Assembly: GCA_036768485.1 (NCBI GenBank)
Contig: JAVLUZ010000768.1
Coordinates: forward strand, 1,367,770-1,431,769
Direction of reading: 5' to 3'
Origin: Mermis nigrescens
Lineage: Eukaryota > Nematoda > Enoplea > Mermithida > Mermithidae
Length of the DNA: 64,000 nt
The position numbers and the translations under genes are program-made. How positions within the stretch are numbered: position 1 is the stretch's first letter; each line of letters opens with the position of its first letter. Positions 54,108 through 64,000 of the stretch are shown piece by piece. The notes under the pieces are model-generated. The model was not told the origin of the DNA and searched no databases. It saw only the letters and a list, made by a program, of their open reading frames with translations.

Positions 54108-55547
54108 TTAATAACGATCCTGATAATTGGCCTTCGAGCCATACGGTTTTCCACGACGTCGTTGACGTTGGAAATATTCCTGATCCGATTCCAGTTCGCG
54201 ACGCGTATTCGAACGCTCACGATATTGGTATGGTGATTGCCTACGCCCATACATGTGTTGGCGTAGGCGTCGATGTGGGTCGACTGGTCGATCATCGTCC
54301 TCAAAGTCATCGTCGTCCTCGTAGTCGTCCGCGTAACGACGCGGTATAGATTGCACCGGAGTAAATAATTGCTCCGGCGTGAAGCCATACGATTGTTCAC
54401 GTGAAGGTTCGCGTGGACGCTGTTGTTGTTGAGTAACAGGCCACGGTTTCGGCAAAAGTGGACCCGGTCGAGGTTGTGGCTGATAACCCCCGGTGGCTGG
54501 TTGGCTTTGTTCCAACGGAGAGCGATACGATTGATCCCATTGCTGCCGTTGACGGGATTGTGACCGGTCCCGATGAGTTCCGCGGTTTGACTGTGGTTGG
54601 CGGCAATATTCGTAAGGCTGCTGCTGTCGCGAGCGCGACAGATGACCAGCATCGGCCTGTGAATACGCCTCGGAACGCTCACGCGATTCCGTAAAATGCT
54701 GTTGTTGCCGCGGTTGGGTTTGCGGTCTTGTATATTGCTGTATATGCGGTTTTACTTGCGTTTGCTGTTGTGCTTGCGATTGTGAACGGTGATGCGTTTC
54801 AGCATAGCGTTGCCGGGATGATTGCGGTTCTTGCCGCCTCGATCCCTTTGGGCCTAAACGCGCTTTTAATTTAGCTGCAACTTCAGCTTGAACGAGTCTT
54901 CTGACTCGTTGCTTTTCCAAATTTTTCAGTCGACGCAAAGCGTGTTCGGACTTGGTGTCATAAAATCGATTCAATTTCGCCTTATGTTCGTCTTCTGGCA
55001 TATGACAAACCTCGGAAGCTTCAGTAAGAGAACCGGCGGCGCGTAATTTCGTCACACGCCGTGGCATTTCCGTAGCCAAATTCTCACGATCGCGTTTCTC
55101 GATCGTCATGCGTGTTCTACGCATTTCAATTTGTGCTTCCAAAGAAAGGTCGACTTCTGGCAATTCAAGGCTCGCTGCGGATCCGCTAGGGTCCTGCGAG
55201 GATGCCTGTCGCCTTTGTCTACGAATTTTTTCTAATTCGCCTTGAATTCGATGTTTTAGGAAAAAGACCAATTTTTGTTGACCTCTAAAACGATCGAATT
55301 GAGCCGGAACTTTGAGCGGCGGATCGGTTGCTAGCCGAATTTGTCGAATCATGTTGTGTAAAACTTGTTGACTTTCGATTCGTGCCGTTAAATCCGGGAA
55401 TTCCGGAAAAGCCTCACTTGGCGAAGGTGTATAAGATTCACCAAGGAACGCTACGCGCAACATGCGACGTAACTGCTCCACCATGCGCCAGCCTATTCGA
55501 GGATTTCCGTAGGCGTACGCAAAGTGGGTTCTCTGTCTGTCTGTCAA
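54108..55547 (-). CDS. Q/R-rich ORF at the 3' end of the Gypsy element (479 codons, open)
   Basis: The longest open frame of the window. Residues about 1-130 are mixed and helical (NPRIGWRMVEQLRRMLRVA, then a Phe/Arg/Lys segment around FFLKHRIQGELEKIRRQR). Residues 130-235 are charged with coiled-coil character (ALRRLKNLEKQRVRRLVQAE). Residues about 240-400 are Gln/Arg/Ser-rich low complexity. An acidic patch follows (DDDDFEDDD), and the basic C-terminus is RRRGKPYGSKANYQDRY. This resembles a nucleic-acid-binding or structural protein, but no family was recognised. The real start may lie upstream, since the exonuclease-like region precedes it without an obvious terminator between. It has stayed open while pol has decayed. 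Confidence 0.6.
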   Translation of the reverse strand: MTDRQRTHFAYAYGNPRIGWRMVEQLRRMLRVAFLGESYTPSPSEAFPEFPDLTARIESQQVLHNMIRQIRLATDPPLKVPAQFDRFRGQQKLVFFLKHRIQGELEKIRRQRRQASSQDPSGSAASLELPEVDLSLEAQIEMRRTRMTIEKRDRENLATEMPRRVTKLRAAGSLTEASEVCHMPEDEHKAKLNRFYDTKSEHALRRLKNLEKQRVRRLVQAEVAAKLKARLGPKGSRRQEPQSSRQRYAETHHRSQSQAQQQTQVKPHIQQYTRPQTQPRQQQHFTESRERSEAYSQADAGHLSRSRQQQPYEYCRQPQSNRGTHRDRSQSRQRQQWDQSYRSPLEQSQPATGGYQPQPRPGPLLPKPWPVTQQQQRPREPSREQSYGFTPEQLFTPVQSIPRRYADDYEDDDDFEDDDRPVDPHRRLRQHMYGRRQSPYQYRERSNTRRELESDQEYFQRQRRRGKPYGSKANYQDRY

Positions 55548-55699
55548 CAGTATGTCTGCTAGTTATGTCTGCCTCTGCCTCTATCACAAAGGTGTCTAAT
55601 ACTCTCTCATATGTCCCTTTCCAACATTAGTGTGCTAGCACTCAAATATCTGTCTAGTTAAACAGTTAAAAAATCTTAGTTACTACGTATGAAATCACA

Positions 55700-56545
55700 A
55701 ATCTCATCCAAATATCCACCTCATCAATCTGATATTTCTCCTTTTTCTCAAACAAACAGTGCTCATCTCCCACCTGATCTGCTGAAGACACGACATAGGC
55801 TTTCTATTGTCAGTAATGCAGTTATTTTGCGATGTCCCTTCTATCAATATAAAAACATCGATAGTTATGAGGACGTCCATCACTAAATAATGCTGCATGT
55901 CAGTTAAAGGTAAGCTCCACGCCTGTCCGAAGTTATCAGGCACGTTCAGGTCAAGATACATGTCAAATAGGAACTCAGCCAAGCGCTTCCGAAATGTGTG
56001 TGAACGCGCTGTGATGCGAAAAACAGCAGTAAATTCTCTATTAATGGCTGAATATCGATAAAATTAGCGATGAACAGATCCTTCCAGTGCAGTTGATTGC
56101 GAATTTCTGCATCTGGGATTGCCATTTCCTCAAAAGTTGGACCGTATGCGTGAAAATACGCAAGTCGATCTTGCGTAGGATTGTAACAAACCATATATAC
56201 ATTTGGCAAACGTGTTTCGAGCAACTGGTGAAGCCCAAACGGAGGTTGCGGGAACTTTGTAGGTCAGCAGAACACATGACCGTTTGCGCTCGCCTTGGAC
56301 GTAGTACGAATGGGCCATGGAGGTCCTGGTAGGTGGGACATAATTGCTGAAAACGCAAGTCTGGTCTTATAATGCCTGCCTTTCCTGTCATTAACAAATT
56401 CGGAATCGTAGCCTAAAAATAGTGTGCCGTAGTCAAATTTGATGGTTTGAATTAACCCCAAAATGGCGGCAAACGACTTCTGGTCATCGGAGACTATGAC
56501 CGTAGGCATAGGCCTGTTCCTTGGTACGTGAGGGGTTACCAAAGG
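55700..56545 (-). pseudogene. RNase D-like 3'-5' exonuclease domain, frameshifted
   Basis: Three consecutive minus-strand frames carry pieces of one domain. Motif I is FLGYDSEFV (Asp-x-Glu) at about 56410. The middle is FIDIQPLIENLLLFF, resembling the 'fDtQ.a..ll' strand of RNase D/WRN-type exonucleases. Motif III is WSLPLTDMQHYLVMDVLITI at about 55880-55920, like 'RPLt.eQl.YA..Dv.yL' with the Tyr-x3-Asp of the DEDDy class. At least two frameshifts separate them. In cells such domains trim RNA or DNA 3' ends. Assignment rests on motif spacing and order only. Confidence 0.5.
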
Positions 56546-56559
56546 AAATCCTAAATCTA

Positions 56560-56990
56560 TTCTCCCACAGAGCTGTTGATCGTTTATACGCTTTGTATGA
56601 TTTTTAACTTTATGTGCTACTTTGTGCTTAACCCATCTAGCAGTGAATGCTTGTAGAAGCCGCTAACACGACTATCGTCGTTTTGTGGCAACGGGTCTGT
56701 ACAACCAAACCCCGCTCTAAAGCCATACTGGTCAACGCCAAACGAAACTCATCTAGACGCGGGATCACGCCCTTCGTTGCATCGGCGACCAGCTGCCTCC
56801 AGCATGCCTCTTTGCAGGTGCCTTCTGCGACACGGGTCTACACCAAAAGGGCGCTGTTAGACAACAGTGACATGGCTGTTTTGAGCCGAACTGCCGCTTG
56901 TGCAGGCAGCGCAGTTGCAACACCTTTGCCAATTGTCTCAAAACTTTTGTCTTTACAGACAAAAAAAGTAATATTGGTAATTTAACCAAC
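56560..56990 (-). pseudogene. Coding remnant between integrase and the exonuclease-like domain
   Basis: A mostly open minus-strand stretch includes DKSFETIGKGVATALP and PRLDEFRLALTSMALERGLV, with stops in between. It is probably the N-terminal part of the same downstream protein. No family recognised. Confidence 0.4.
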
Positions 56991-57194
56991 ACAAAATCGC
57001 CAGGGACGTATGTGTGTTTTTCACAATTAAGTCAGAATAAGACAGTTTAGGCTCAGGCAGAGATCTATTCCTATGAACGTGATGAACGTGGAAGGTTTAT
57101 AGTGCGCATGCGTTTTACAGTTGTAGGGCAGTAGGTAGTCAATGAGTGGTGATGGACCCACAGCAGTGTGTGTGTGGGTTGAATGACTGAGGTA

Positions 57195-58140
57195 TTATTA
57201 GATGAACTCTATATCAGAGAAAAATTTGATGCAGATTAGGACTTGTCATTGTGATTTCTGTTCTTGGCGTGGTGGAACTGAGATGCGGTGCAATTGCAAG
57301 ATCCGTAGTCAAACTCGAATCAATGACATTGTACTTGTATGGTAAATTCAGTTTATGCAAGTGGGCTATTAGTAAAGTGTCAAGAGGAAATGCTGGTTCG
57401 CGACCAAAAAGCATTTCGAAAGGGAATATATTAGTCGAGGATTGCGGAGTCGCCGCAGTGTCAAATAATGCAAAAGGTAAAAATTGCTCCCAATCATACT
57501 GGGAACGCGCACTCAGCTTGACAGCCATCAAGTAAAGGTTCGGTTATAACGTTCCACCAACCCATCACACTGGGGGTGATATGGGGTTGTAAATATTTTT
57601 TGGACGTTCAATAATTTACAGACTTCCGAAATAAGGGTAGATGTAAAATTTGACCCCTGATCTGTTAAAAATTCTTGAGGACTCCATAACGTGGTATAAT
57701 TTCTCGTAATAATAAATTTGCGATAGTTGTTGCTTTGATATCAGAAACAGCCAAAGCTTCCACGTATTTTGTGAAATAATCCATAAAAACACAATTTGGT
57801 CATTTCCGGAGGGGGATCGCGGCATATACAACAATGTATAAATGAGTTCAGGGTGCGGATACTTCGATTGGTTGCAGCGGGACGGATGTGGAATTTAATG
57901 CGACCTTACGTTGTAAGCACATCACAATTCCGACACCACGCGATCCCATCATTTTCCATGCGCGGCCACCAATAGCATTTGAATGGCGGGCAAGATTTTG
58001 CGCGATGAAAAATGAGCTCCGAAAATAGAGTCATGAAATTCCGTTAATATAGACGACGCAAAGATTTGGGTATGACTATGATGAACGACAGTTGGTGAGC
58101 GCTTAGGTTGGAAACGACGAAAAGAGTACATCGTTTACGA
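57195..58140 (-). pseudogene. Gypsy integrase remnant
   Basis: The N-terminal zinc-binding region is at 57950-58130 (HDSIFGAHFSSRK, then a CRNCDVC-like pair). The DDE core includes FMDYFTKYVEALAVSDI, TDQGSNFTS and PYHPQCDGLVERYNRT, so the catalytic Asp, Asp, Glu surroundings are visible. The C-terminal part has FEMLFGREPAFPLDTLL. Several frameshifts and stops prevent one continuous frame. Confidence 0.85.
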
Positions 58141-58499
58141 AAAATTCGTCACGATAATTTTTCGTTGTTAAAATTAAGTTCAATGCGATGCAGGTACACA
58201 TGCAATTAGTCATCTGCGTTGCTCGGCGAGTAAAGCGAGCGCAGGTGTTAGCATTTTGGCTTTTTCGGCATCGGTAAGTAATAGCGTTTGCGAAATGTAG
58301 GTGGTTTAGAATTAGTAGGATCAGTTTGCGCAGTAGGAACATTATTTTGCGCATTTTGGATGATTAATTGGTGCATTAGACGCGTTATCGCGCGATCGGT
58401 CAGGTGGAACGATTCATCATCTGACTCGAATCTTCTGATTCTAAATTTGCGATGTTATTGATATTTTTGCACTCGACTTTATATTTTGTTCTGCATGAT

Positions 58500-58745
58500 C
58501 ATATTTAGGGTGTCGTGAAGAAGATCAGCTGCGCAGTTATCATATGCACCAGGAACGTAAACGATATCATATTGTGCTCCTGTAATTTGAGACTAACGGT
58601 GTAATCGACTCGATGGGTCTTTTGCGTTTACTAGCCAGGTTAACGCTTGATGATCAGTTTTGACAACGAATTTTTTACCGTAAAGATAGTGTCGATAATG
58701 CTTGATGGCCACACTCTGCCTTCACGCTTCTTTCCGAAGTAGCAT
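58500..58745 (-). pseudogene. Gypsy RNase H remnant
   Basis: The minus strand reads VVKTDHQALTWLVNAKDPS and LQEHNMISF-like segments, the TDHxAL box typical of Ty3/Gypsy RNase H, with frameshifts. Confidence 0.8.
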
Positions 58746-60120
58746 AATTACATTGGCAGAATTTGATGCATGACCAGCGTAGCTAGAATAAAACGATTTT
58801 GGATGGTAGATGTTTTTGTGTCAAAATAGCACCTAGCAGCATGGATTACTTGCGTCAGTGTTGTTAAGATAAATTGGTGCTCATCATCCAATTTTGGTAA
58901 TTGTAAAATAGGTGAGGCATTAAATGCTTTCTTCAGAAGCTCAAAGGCAGTTTGGTGTTCAGCCTTCCAGCAAAATTCAGCATCTTTACGCAGAAGATGG
59001 AATAACGGTTTAGCAATTTTAGCGAGATCTTTAAACAATTTCTTAAACCATTGGACTAAACCAAAGGAATTTCTGCAAGGATTTTATGATATTTGGGTAC
59101 GGGAACGAGATTAAATCACGACTTTGGACATGTCAGGAGCGATGCCCATTGCACTTATACTATGGCCAAGAAATTTTACCTCTGCATGCGCAAGATGGCA
59201 CTTATCAGGCTTTACACGTAAGTTTGCCTTTTTAAGAGCAATAAAGACATTTTCGAGATCTTTTAAATGTTCTTTGAAAGTGTGTGAAAAAGATAATTAT
59301 GTCATCGATGTAAACGAGACAAGATTTCCAATTTAAAGACCTGCGAGCACGAGCTCCATTAGTCTTTGAAAATCTGCAGGCGCATTCTTTAACCCAAAAG
59401 GTAAAACTTCAAATTCATAATGACCAACAGGACATATAAATGCTGTTTTTTCGCGAGATTTATTATCGAGTGGGATCTGCTCAGTATCCAGATTTCAAAT
59501 CTAGTGTGCTTCAAAATATGCAGCATTGCCTAGGAATTCATCAAAATAATCATCTAGTTGTGGAAAGAGGGATAAACTTGCGTTTTAGTGATGTCATTTA
59601 ACCGTCGACAATCGACGACTGGCCTTGAGGGAACCGTCCTTTTTTCCAATGAGAAATAATGGACTTGCCCATGGGCTAGTTGTAGGTCAGATAATTTTAT
59701 CCGCAAGCATTTCATTTATAATTTCCTGCATAGATTTACTTCAAGAATGTTCGACACGATAAGTTTTTCCCACAACGGGTGGATTATCCTATTATCGATA
59801 TGATGTTTCATCAAAGGAGTGCGACCGAGAGGTTCGGTTTTTAATGCAAAATTAATTCGTATTTTAGACAAAGTTCACAAATTTGTTGCTGCTGTCTAGA
59901 ATTAACGACGGAACCGTTTAAAGCTTTATTTATTGATGCAAAAAAGTTCTGGTGTCCTATCATCCAAAGATGAAACGTGTGACACAACCTCGGCATCAGT
60001 GGTTAAAGAACCTATTATTACACCAGAGTCAATGCAGATTGGCGCTTTAGAGATATTACAGACATGAACAGGTATTAAAGGCTGTGAAGCATCGACTATA
60101 GTTGGAGCCACAAAAAGTGA
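58746..60120 (-). pseudogene. Gypsy reverse transcriptase remnant
   Basis: Upstream block SPWASPLFLIGKKDGS at about 59640-59690 (the 'SPWaSPvvlVkKKDGs' box). Catalytic LVYIDDIIIF (YxDD) at 59288-59318 is intact. The connection segment is FKDLAKIAKPLFHLLRKDAE at 58970-59040. The frame breaks repeatedly, for example right after KDGS. Confidence 0.88.
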
Positions 60121-60311
60121 AGTTTTTCCATAAAATCAGGATTTGGTTCGAATAATGAAATCAAATTACAAGAACCATGGCTTATATAGCCAGGTGTAAT
60201 TAATTCATGCCTAGGTTGTATTATAACAGGCTCGGAGCAGCAAACATGCACACACACACAACACCAGAGGTGGTTGCGTTGGGTTTTTCACTTTGAAAAT
60301 TGCAATTTTCA

Positions 60312-60743
60312 TTAGATGAGTAAATTAACCTTTATGCCGTTTATAAAAGCACAACGCTCAATAGGATTAACCCACATGAGTGCGGATTCGCAAAAATCAT
60401 ATCCTAAAAGCATGTCTTCCGGCAAATGATCAATTATAACAGCTGAGGTAGAAATAGATTGTTCCGCAATTGTTAAAGTCATATTTACTTTATAACGAAC
60501 GACTGCAGTAATTTCGCCTACACCATGCACAACTTGCGAAACTTGTTTAGGTGGTAAATTAAAACCAAGACGCAAGAATGCAGATGTGGTCATCATGGTG
60601 ACCTGTGAACCTGTATCTATGAGAGCAGGTACATCAACGCCGTGAACTTTGACGAGAATAGTGGGTAAATTAGTTCCAGCGTGGCTTACAATAGGAATAT
60701 TAGGATCTAACGTCTTCCGAAGAAGGTAAATTAATTTTTTCAT
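60312..60743 (-). CDS. Gypsy aspartic protease (retropepsin), open
   Basis: 143 codons. The active-site box is ALIDTGSQVTMM (D-T-G), with a flap-like segment around VVHGVGEITAVV and the C-terminal hydrophobic-Gly motif DMLLGYDFC. This is the layout of a retroviral-type protease monomer, which works as a dimer to cleave Gag-Pol. It is the only complete enzymatic domain left in the copy. Start and end are fragments of a former gag-pol frame. Confidence 0.85.
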   Translation of the reverse strand: MKKLIYLLRKTLDPNIPIVSHAGTNLPTILVKVHGVDVPALIDTGSQVTMMTTSAFLRLGFNLPPKQVSQVVHGVGEITAVVRYKVNMTLTIAEQSISTSAVIIDHLPEDMLLGYDFCESALMWVNPIERCAFINGIKVNLLI

Positions 60744-60989
60744 AAGTTGCTAGACGACATTGTAAACGTTACGTACCTCCAGAAATTCTTGCGACGAATA
60801 GATTGGGACGCAACGCTAGATTCTGGCCCTTTCGCAGTAACCGTGTTTACATCATGAGGAGATGTAAGGGTTGGCAGCTGCGGTGGGGCGCATTCATGGT
60901 GGGCTGGTTATCTAGGTATATGTAACATAAGAGCGATTAGAATTATTGTCGTTGCGATAGTTCGAGTTATAGTATGTTCCACGTTGTTC

Positions 60990-63480
60990 ATTTGGAAATT
61001 GTACAAGGTGTATTTTGGCGCGATTGATTATTATAGCGATTATTAAATTGCTTGTGAATTTTGATAATTAGCACGCGAATTTTGGTAATAATCATTACGA
61101 TTTTGCCGAAAATTCGATCATGATTGCTTTGATTCAAAGTGATTATCATTATTCGCATAGTTGGATGAACGATGTTGACTAGAGTTGCGATATCGTGATT
61201 GAGATCGCTGCCTATTTTGCAGATTTGAACTAGCGATGGCGAACGATTTTGTCCTTGAAAAAGAGCGCCTTGATTGGCTGCGATTACGAGCCATAGAATT
61301 GGTATTGCGATCAGCTTGGTTATTATAATTAGCATTATTAAATGTTTCTTGCCTTTGGCGTGTGAAACATTCCTCATAAATGTGACCTATGCGCTTGCAA
61401 AAGGTGCAATATTTACGAAGAACTTCTGGTTTTCTCAGCACGCGATGAAAGCGATGAAACGTTTTATAACGCGTGGCGATTTGAATCAGTTTGATTAATG
61501 CGCGAGGGGGTATCTTTAGGTATAAGCTGCCTGGGAGCAGCTGTTACCAATGCATAAAGAAGCGTTACTGCCTTTTATCCTCATTCTTTGTTAGCAAATT
61601 CAGCGCTTAGCGCCATTATCAAAAATTCAGCTAATGATGCCCTAGGTTTTTTGTGGGTAATGCCTCTTTCGAAATGTGTGGTAATAAACCTTCTTTTAGC
61701 TGATGTCGCATTAAATTATTGAAAAGTGGCGAATCAATTTCAGGTAGGATCAGACTTAATTAATTCTTTAAGCGAGAAGCGAGGAATGTCGCTTTAACCG
61801 ATTCGTTAGGCTGCTGTTTGTGTGATAAAAAACATTAAAGAGCGCACCGGTGTCATTGGACAAAATTCGTGTAGTGCTTGTTTAGTTTTGAATACGATTG
61901 TTGTATGTCAGCAGGTAACGAACGGTATAAACGCAAAACATGAGGATCAAGAAATCCAGTAGCGAATTTTTAAACGATCAGCTTTGTCAATATCATAGGT
62001 ATTGGCAAAGTTAAGGCTCTGCAAAATATGCTTTCATATCCGATTTATCGCCATCAAAAAATTTTTTATTAGCAATTGCAAATTGCATTTGCTGCAAAAA
62101 TGGTCCGCGATTCAAGGAATCAGCGAGCGCGAAGTCACCACGAGAGCTTTCAGATGAAGAACCTGAACTATGCCGATGACGTCGTCTGAGCGATCGACTT
62201 GCGGCGCGAGCGGCTGCGCGGGCGTCATAGCTGTTAGATGAGCTTTCGTCAGAAAATTTTACATGTCTTCTCCTACTAGATGATTCAGGTGGAGGTGCAG
62301 ATTTGGTGTTAATGCCAGATAGATTTATCTCAACAGGTTGCATTTCGATATTGGAAAGATACCAAAATATTATTATTAAGTGGTATTTCCACATTTATGG
62401 GATTAGGTACATAGCTATTAGGTAAATTTTCGCCTTGAGGTGGAAAATATTGCAGCGGAGGAGGATTCAATTGCTGCTGCGAGTTTGTAGTAGAAGAGCT
62501 AGGTACGAAAGAGAAGGCGCATTACGATTTAAAGACAGCGAAGGTCGAGATCAGCGACGTCTGCAAAATTGATACTGACGGCTGCGAAATCGTAGGTATA
62601 TTTTCCGAAAACCCCGAGTTTTGCACTGGTTGCAACCCGTGTTTAAAGGATTCTGTGACAAATTAGACATCACAGGCGCACGATTTGTACAACTCTGAAT
62701 TATATTTTTAGGAACGGTTTCCGAAGGTGAGCGTGAATTTGACGCTCTGTTGCTAGTAGACAACAGTGAAGATGCACGATGCGTACTTTGCGCACGATTC
62801 GCAGTTTGTGCATTGAATTCAGAAAAATTTGCGCTATTGATTGAGTGGTTAACGCGCTCAGATGGATTACTCTCTATGCGATTCAGAATCTGGTTGGGGT
62901 TTAAGCATAGTGCTTGCTTGAACGCAGTTTACGCATTTCATCCGCATTGCCTTTTTATCTTGTTCAAAGCGCTAGAAAGATCAGAAAATTGTAAATGAAT
63001 AGCTTGTATAGCTTTCAAAGAAGATCATTAGTCGCATTAGCATTAGCACGCTCTTGGTCGGCATTTATGCTGTGACTATGATTACTTTCGACGTCAAATC
63101 GGGATTTTCGCACTCCGAACTGGTTTCAGGATTATTCGCTGTGTTATGAGTAGTCGTATTATCAATCATTGTATGATTTGATGAATTATCAATGTTAGGG
63201 TCCGATCTAGTTATCGAAGTTTGATTAATGCGCGATCGCACAGTTGTCAATAACAATTCATCATCGGACTGTGTATTACTCGCGGCACATTTAGTGACGC
63301 GGGTAATTTATCATTATTAGCCGTAGTAGTTACGTCTTTCGTAATTGTGTCATTACTCGCAGAATTACTCAGCGCTATTAGAGTCAACAGGCGCGGTAGG
63401 TAATTGGCGAGTTGAGTAGGTGGCGTAGGAGGTTTTTTTCAATTTAGCGGGCGGTGTCCGCAAAACCTTTTTCCTGCCAT
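60990..63480 (-). pseudogene. Gypsy gag remnant with zinc knuckle
   Basis: A possible ATG near 63472 begins MAGK. The middle part includes SSRRRHVKFSDESSSNS and an Arg/Ser-rich stretch (62150-62280) followed by MQFAIANKKFFDGD, likely capsid start. The nucleocapsid part has CTFCKRIGHIYEEC at about 61390 (C-x2-C-x4-H-x4-C) and a basic RS-rich tail. Many frameshifts. Confidence 0.75.
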
Positions 63481-64000
63481 TTTTTAGGTATCAAAAATGT
63501 CCGAAAATGTGACCTTGGGTAAAATAAATTTCAGTACGTCGAGAATTTTTTTCCAAAATAAAGGTTTCGAATTTGGCGCTTTGTCGGTGCGAAAAACAGG
63601 TTTTCACGTAAATAGTACTTCCTTACGTGAAGTAAGATATACCAGACGTGAAATGATCGAAAACAGATAGGACTAAGCCTAAAGCGCAAAAACGTGTACG
63701 TGGTTAGAAAAACAGGTAGGTAAAGCTTTTTGTCATCTAGGTTTTTACCAAGAGAAAAAATGATGAATCGTCGCCTGAGGGTCGATGTCTATAGAAAAAT
63801 GCGAACGTGAGCTGCTTTGTCATTAGAGAATTTCGACAGAAATAGAAAAATAACAATGGCTTTACCACGATACACAAAACTTTACCACGGACGCTTACTT
63901 AAATTGCGCACTGCCACGATAAGCGGTCGATACAACAACAAAGATTGAACGAAACGTTTTACATTTTTAGATGGCCAAAATGATGATTTTTGGATCAGAA
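63481..64000 (-). other. 5' untranslated leader of the Gypsy element
   Basis: No frame or LTR boundary seen. No convincing TGG-starting primer-binding site could be assigned, so the 5' LTR probably lies beyond the window. Confidence 0.4.

Noticed and set aside
54014..54682. 222-codon minus-strand frame overlapping the 479-codon frame
   Set aside because: Same strand, other frame of the GC-rich, Q/R-rich region; explained as a composition shadow.

Overview
The window is AT-rich eukaryotic DNA, most likely from an arthropod or a similar invertebrate. Genes are split by long introns, and most of the sequence is transposon debris: several MITE families with readable target-site duplications, fold-back elements, a Tc1/mariner copy, a Merlin copy, a 2A-type non-LTR fragment and a large Ty3/Gypsy element. 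No operons, CRISPR arrays or bacterial features were seen.

Layout. 1-11,995: no recognisable gene; it holds a composite fold-back/satellite element (1517-4862), a small hAT-like MITE, an 8-bp-TSD MITE and a long (TA)n tract. 11,996-27,077 (+): a complete seven-exon glucose-6-phosphatase gene. All splice phases agree and give 372 residues with every catalytic residue present. Its introns hold a second composite element with a mariner nested in it, two hAT-like MITEs, a Merlin element and other MITEs. 27,100-33,500: intergenic MITEs, a nested tandem-repeat/inverted-repeat element and another fold-back copy. 33,584-38,524: a large inverted duplication; its left arm carries two MITEs absent from the right arm, so the right arm shows the empty sites. 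A non-LTR fragment with a 2A-like motif lies between the arms. 38,541-50,010 (+): a GC/CpG-rich segment followed by a four-exon, 201-residue gene model of unknown function, with 20-bp minisatellites, MITEs and a third composite element in its introns. 52,240 to beyond 64,000 (-): a Ty3/Gypsy LTR retrotransposon whose 5' end lies outside the window. It carries remnants of gag zinc knuckle, protease, RT, RNase H and integrase, then an unusual downstream region. That region contains motifs of an RNase D-like 3'-5' exonuclease and a 479-codon Q/R-rich frame that is still open.

The strongest observations are these. (1) Glucose-6-phosphatase intron 5 begins with the same 15 bases that begin the following exon, the footprint of intron gain by duplication. 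(2) An exonuclease-like domain sits in the env position of a Gypsy element. (3) The inverted duplication contains filled and empty sites that prove the TA and 8-bp target duplications of two MITE families. (4) There is a 2A-like ribosome-skipping motif. Gene functions other than glucose-6-phosphatase and the transposon enzymes could not be assigned from the sequence alone.
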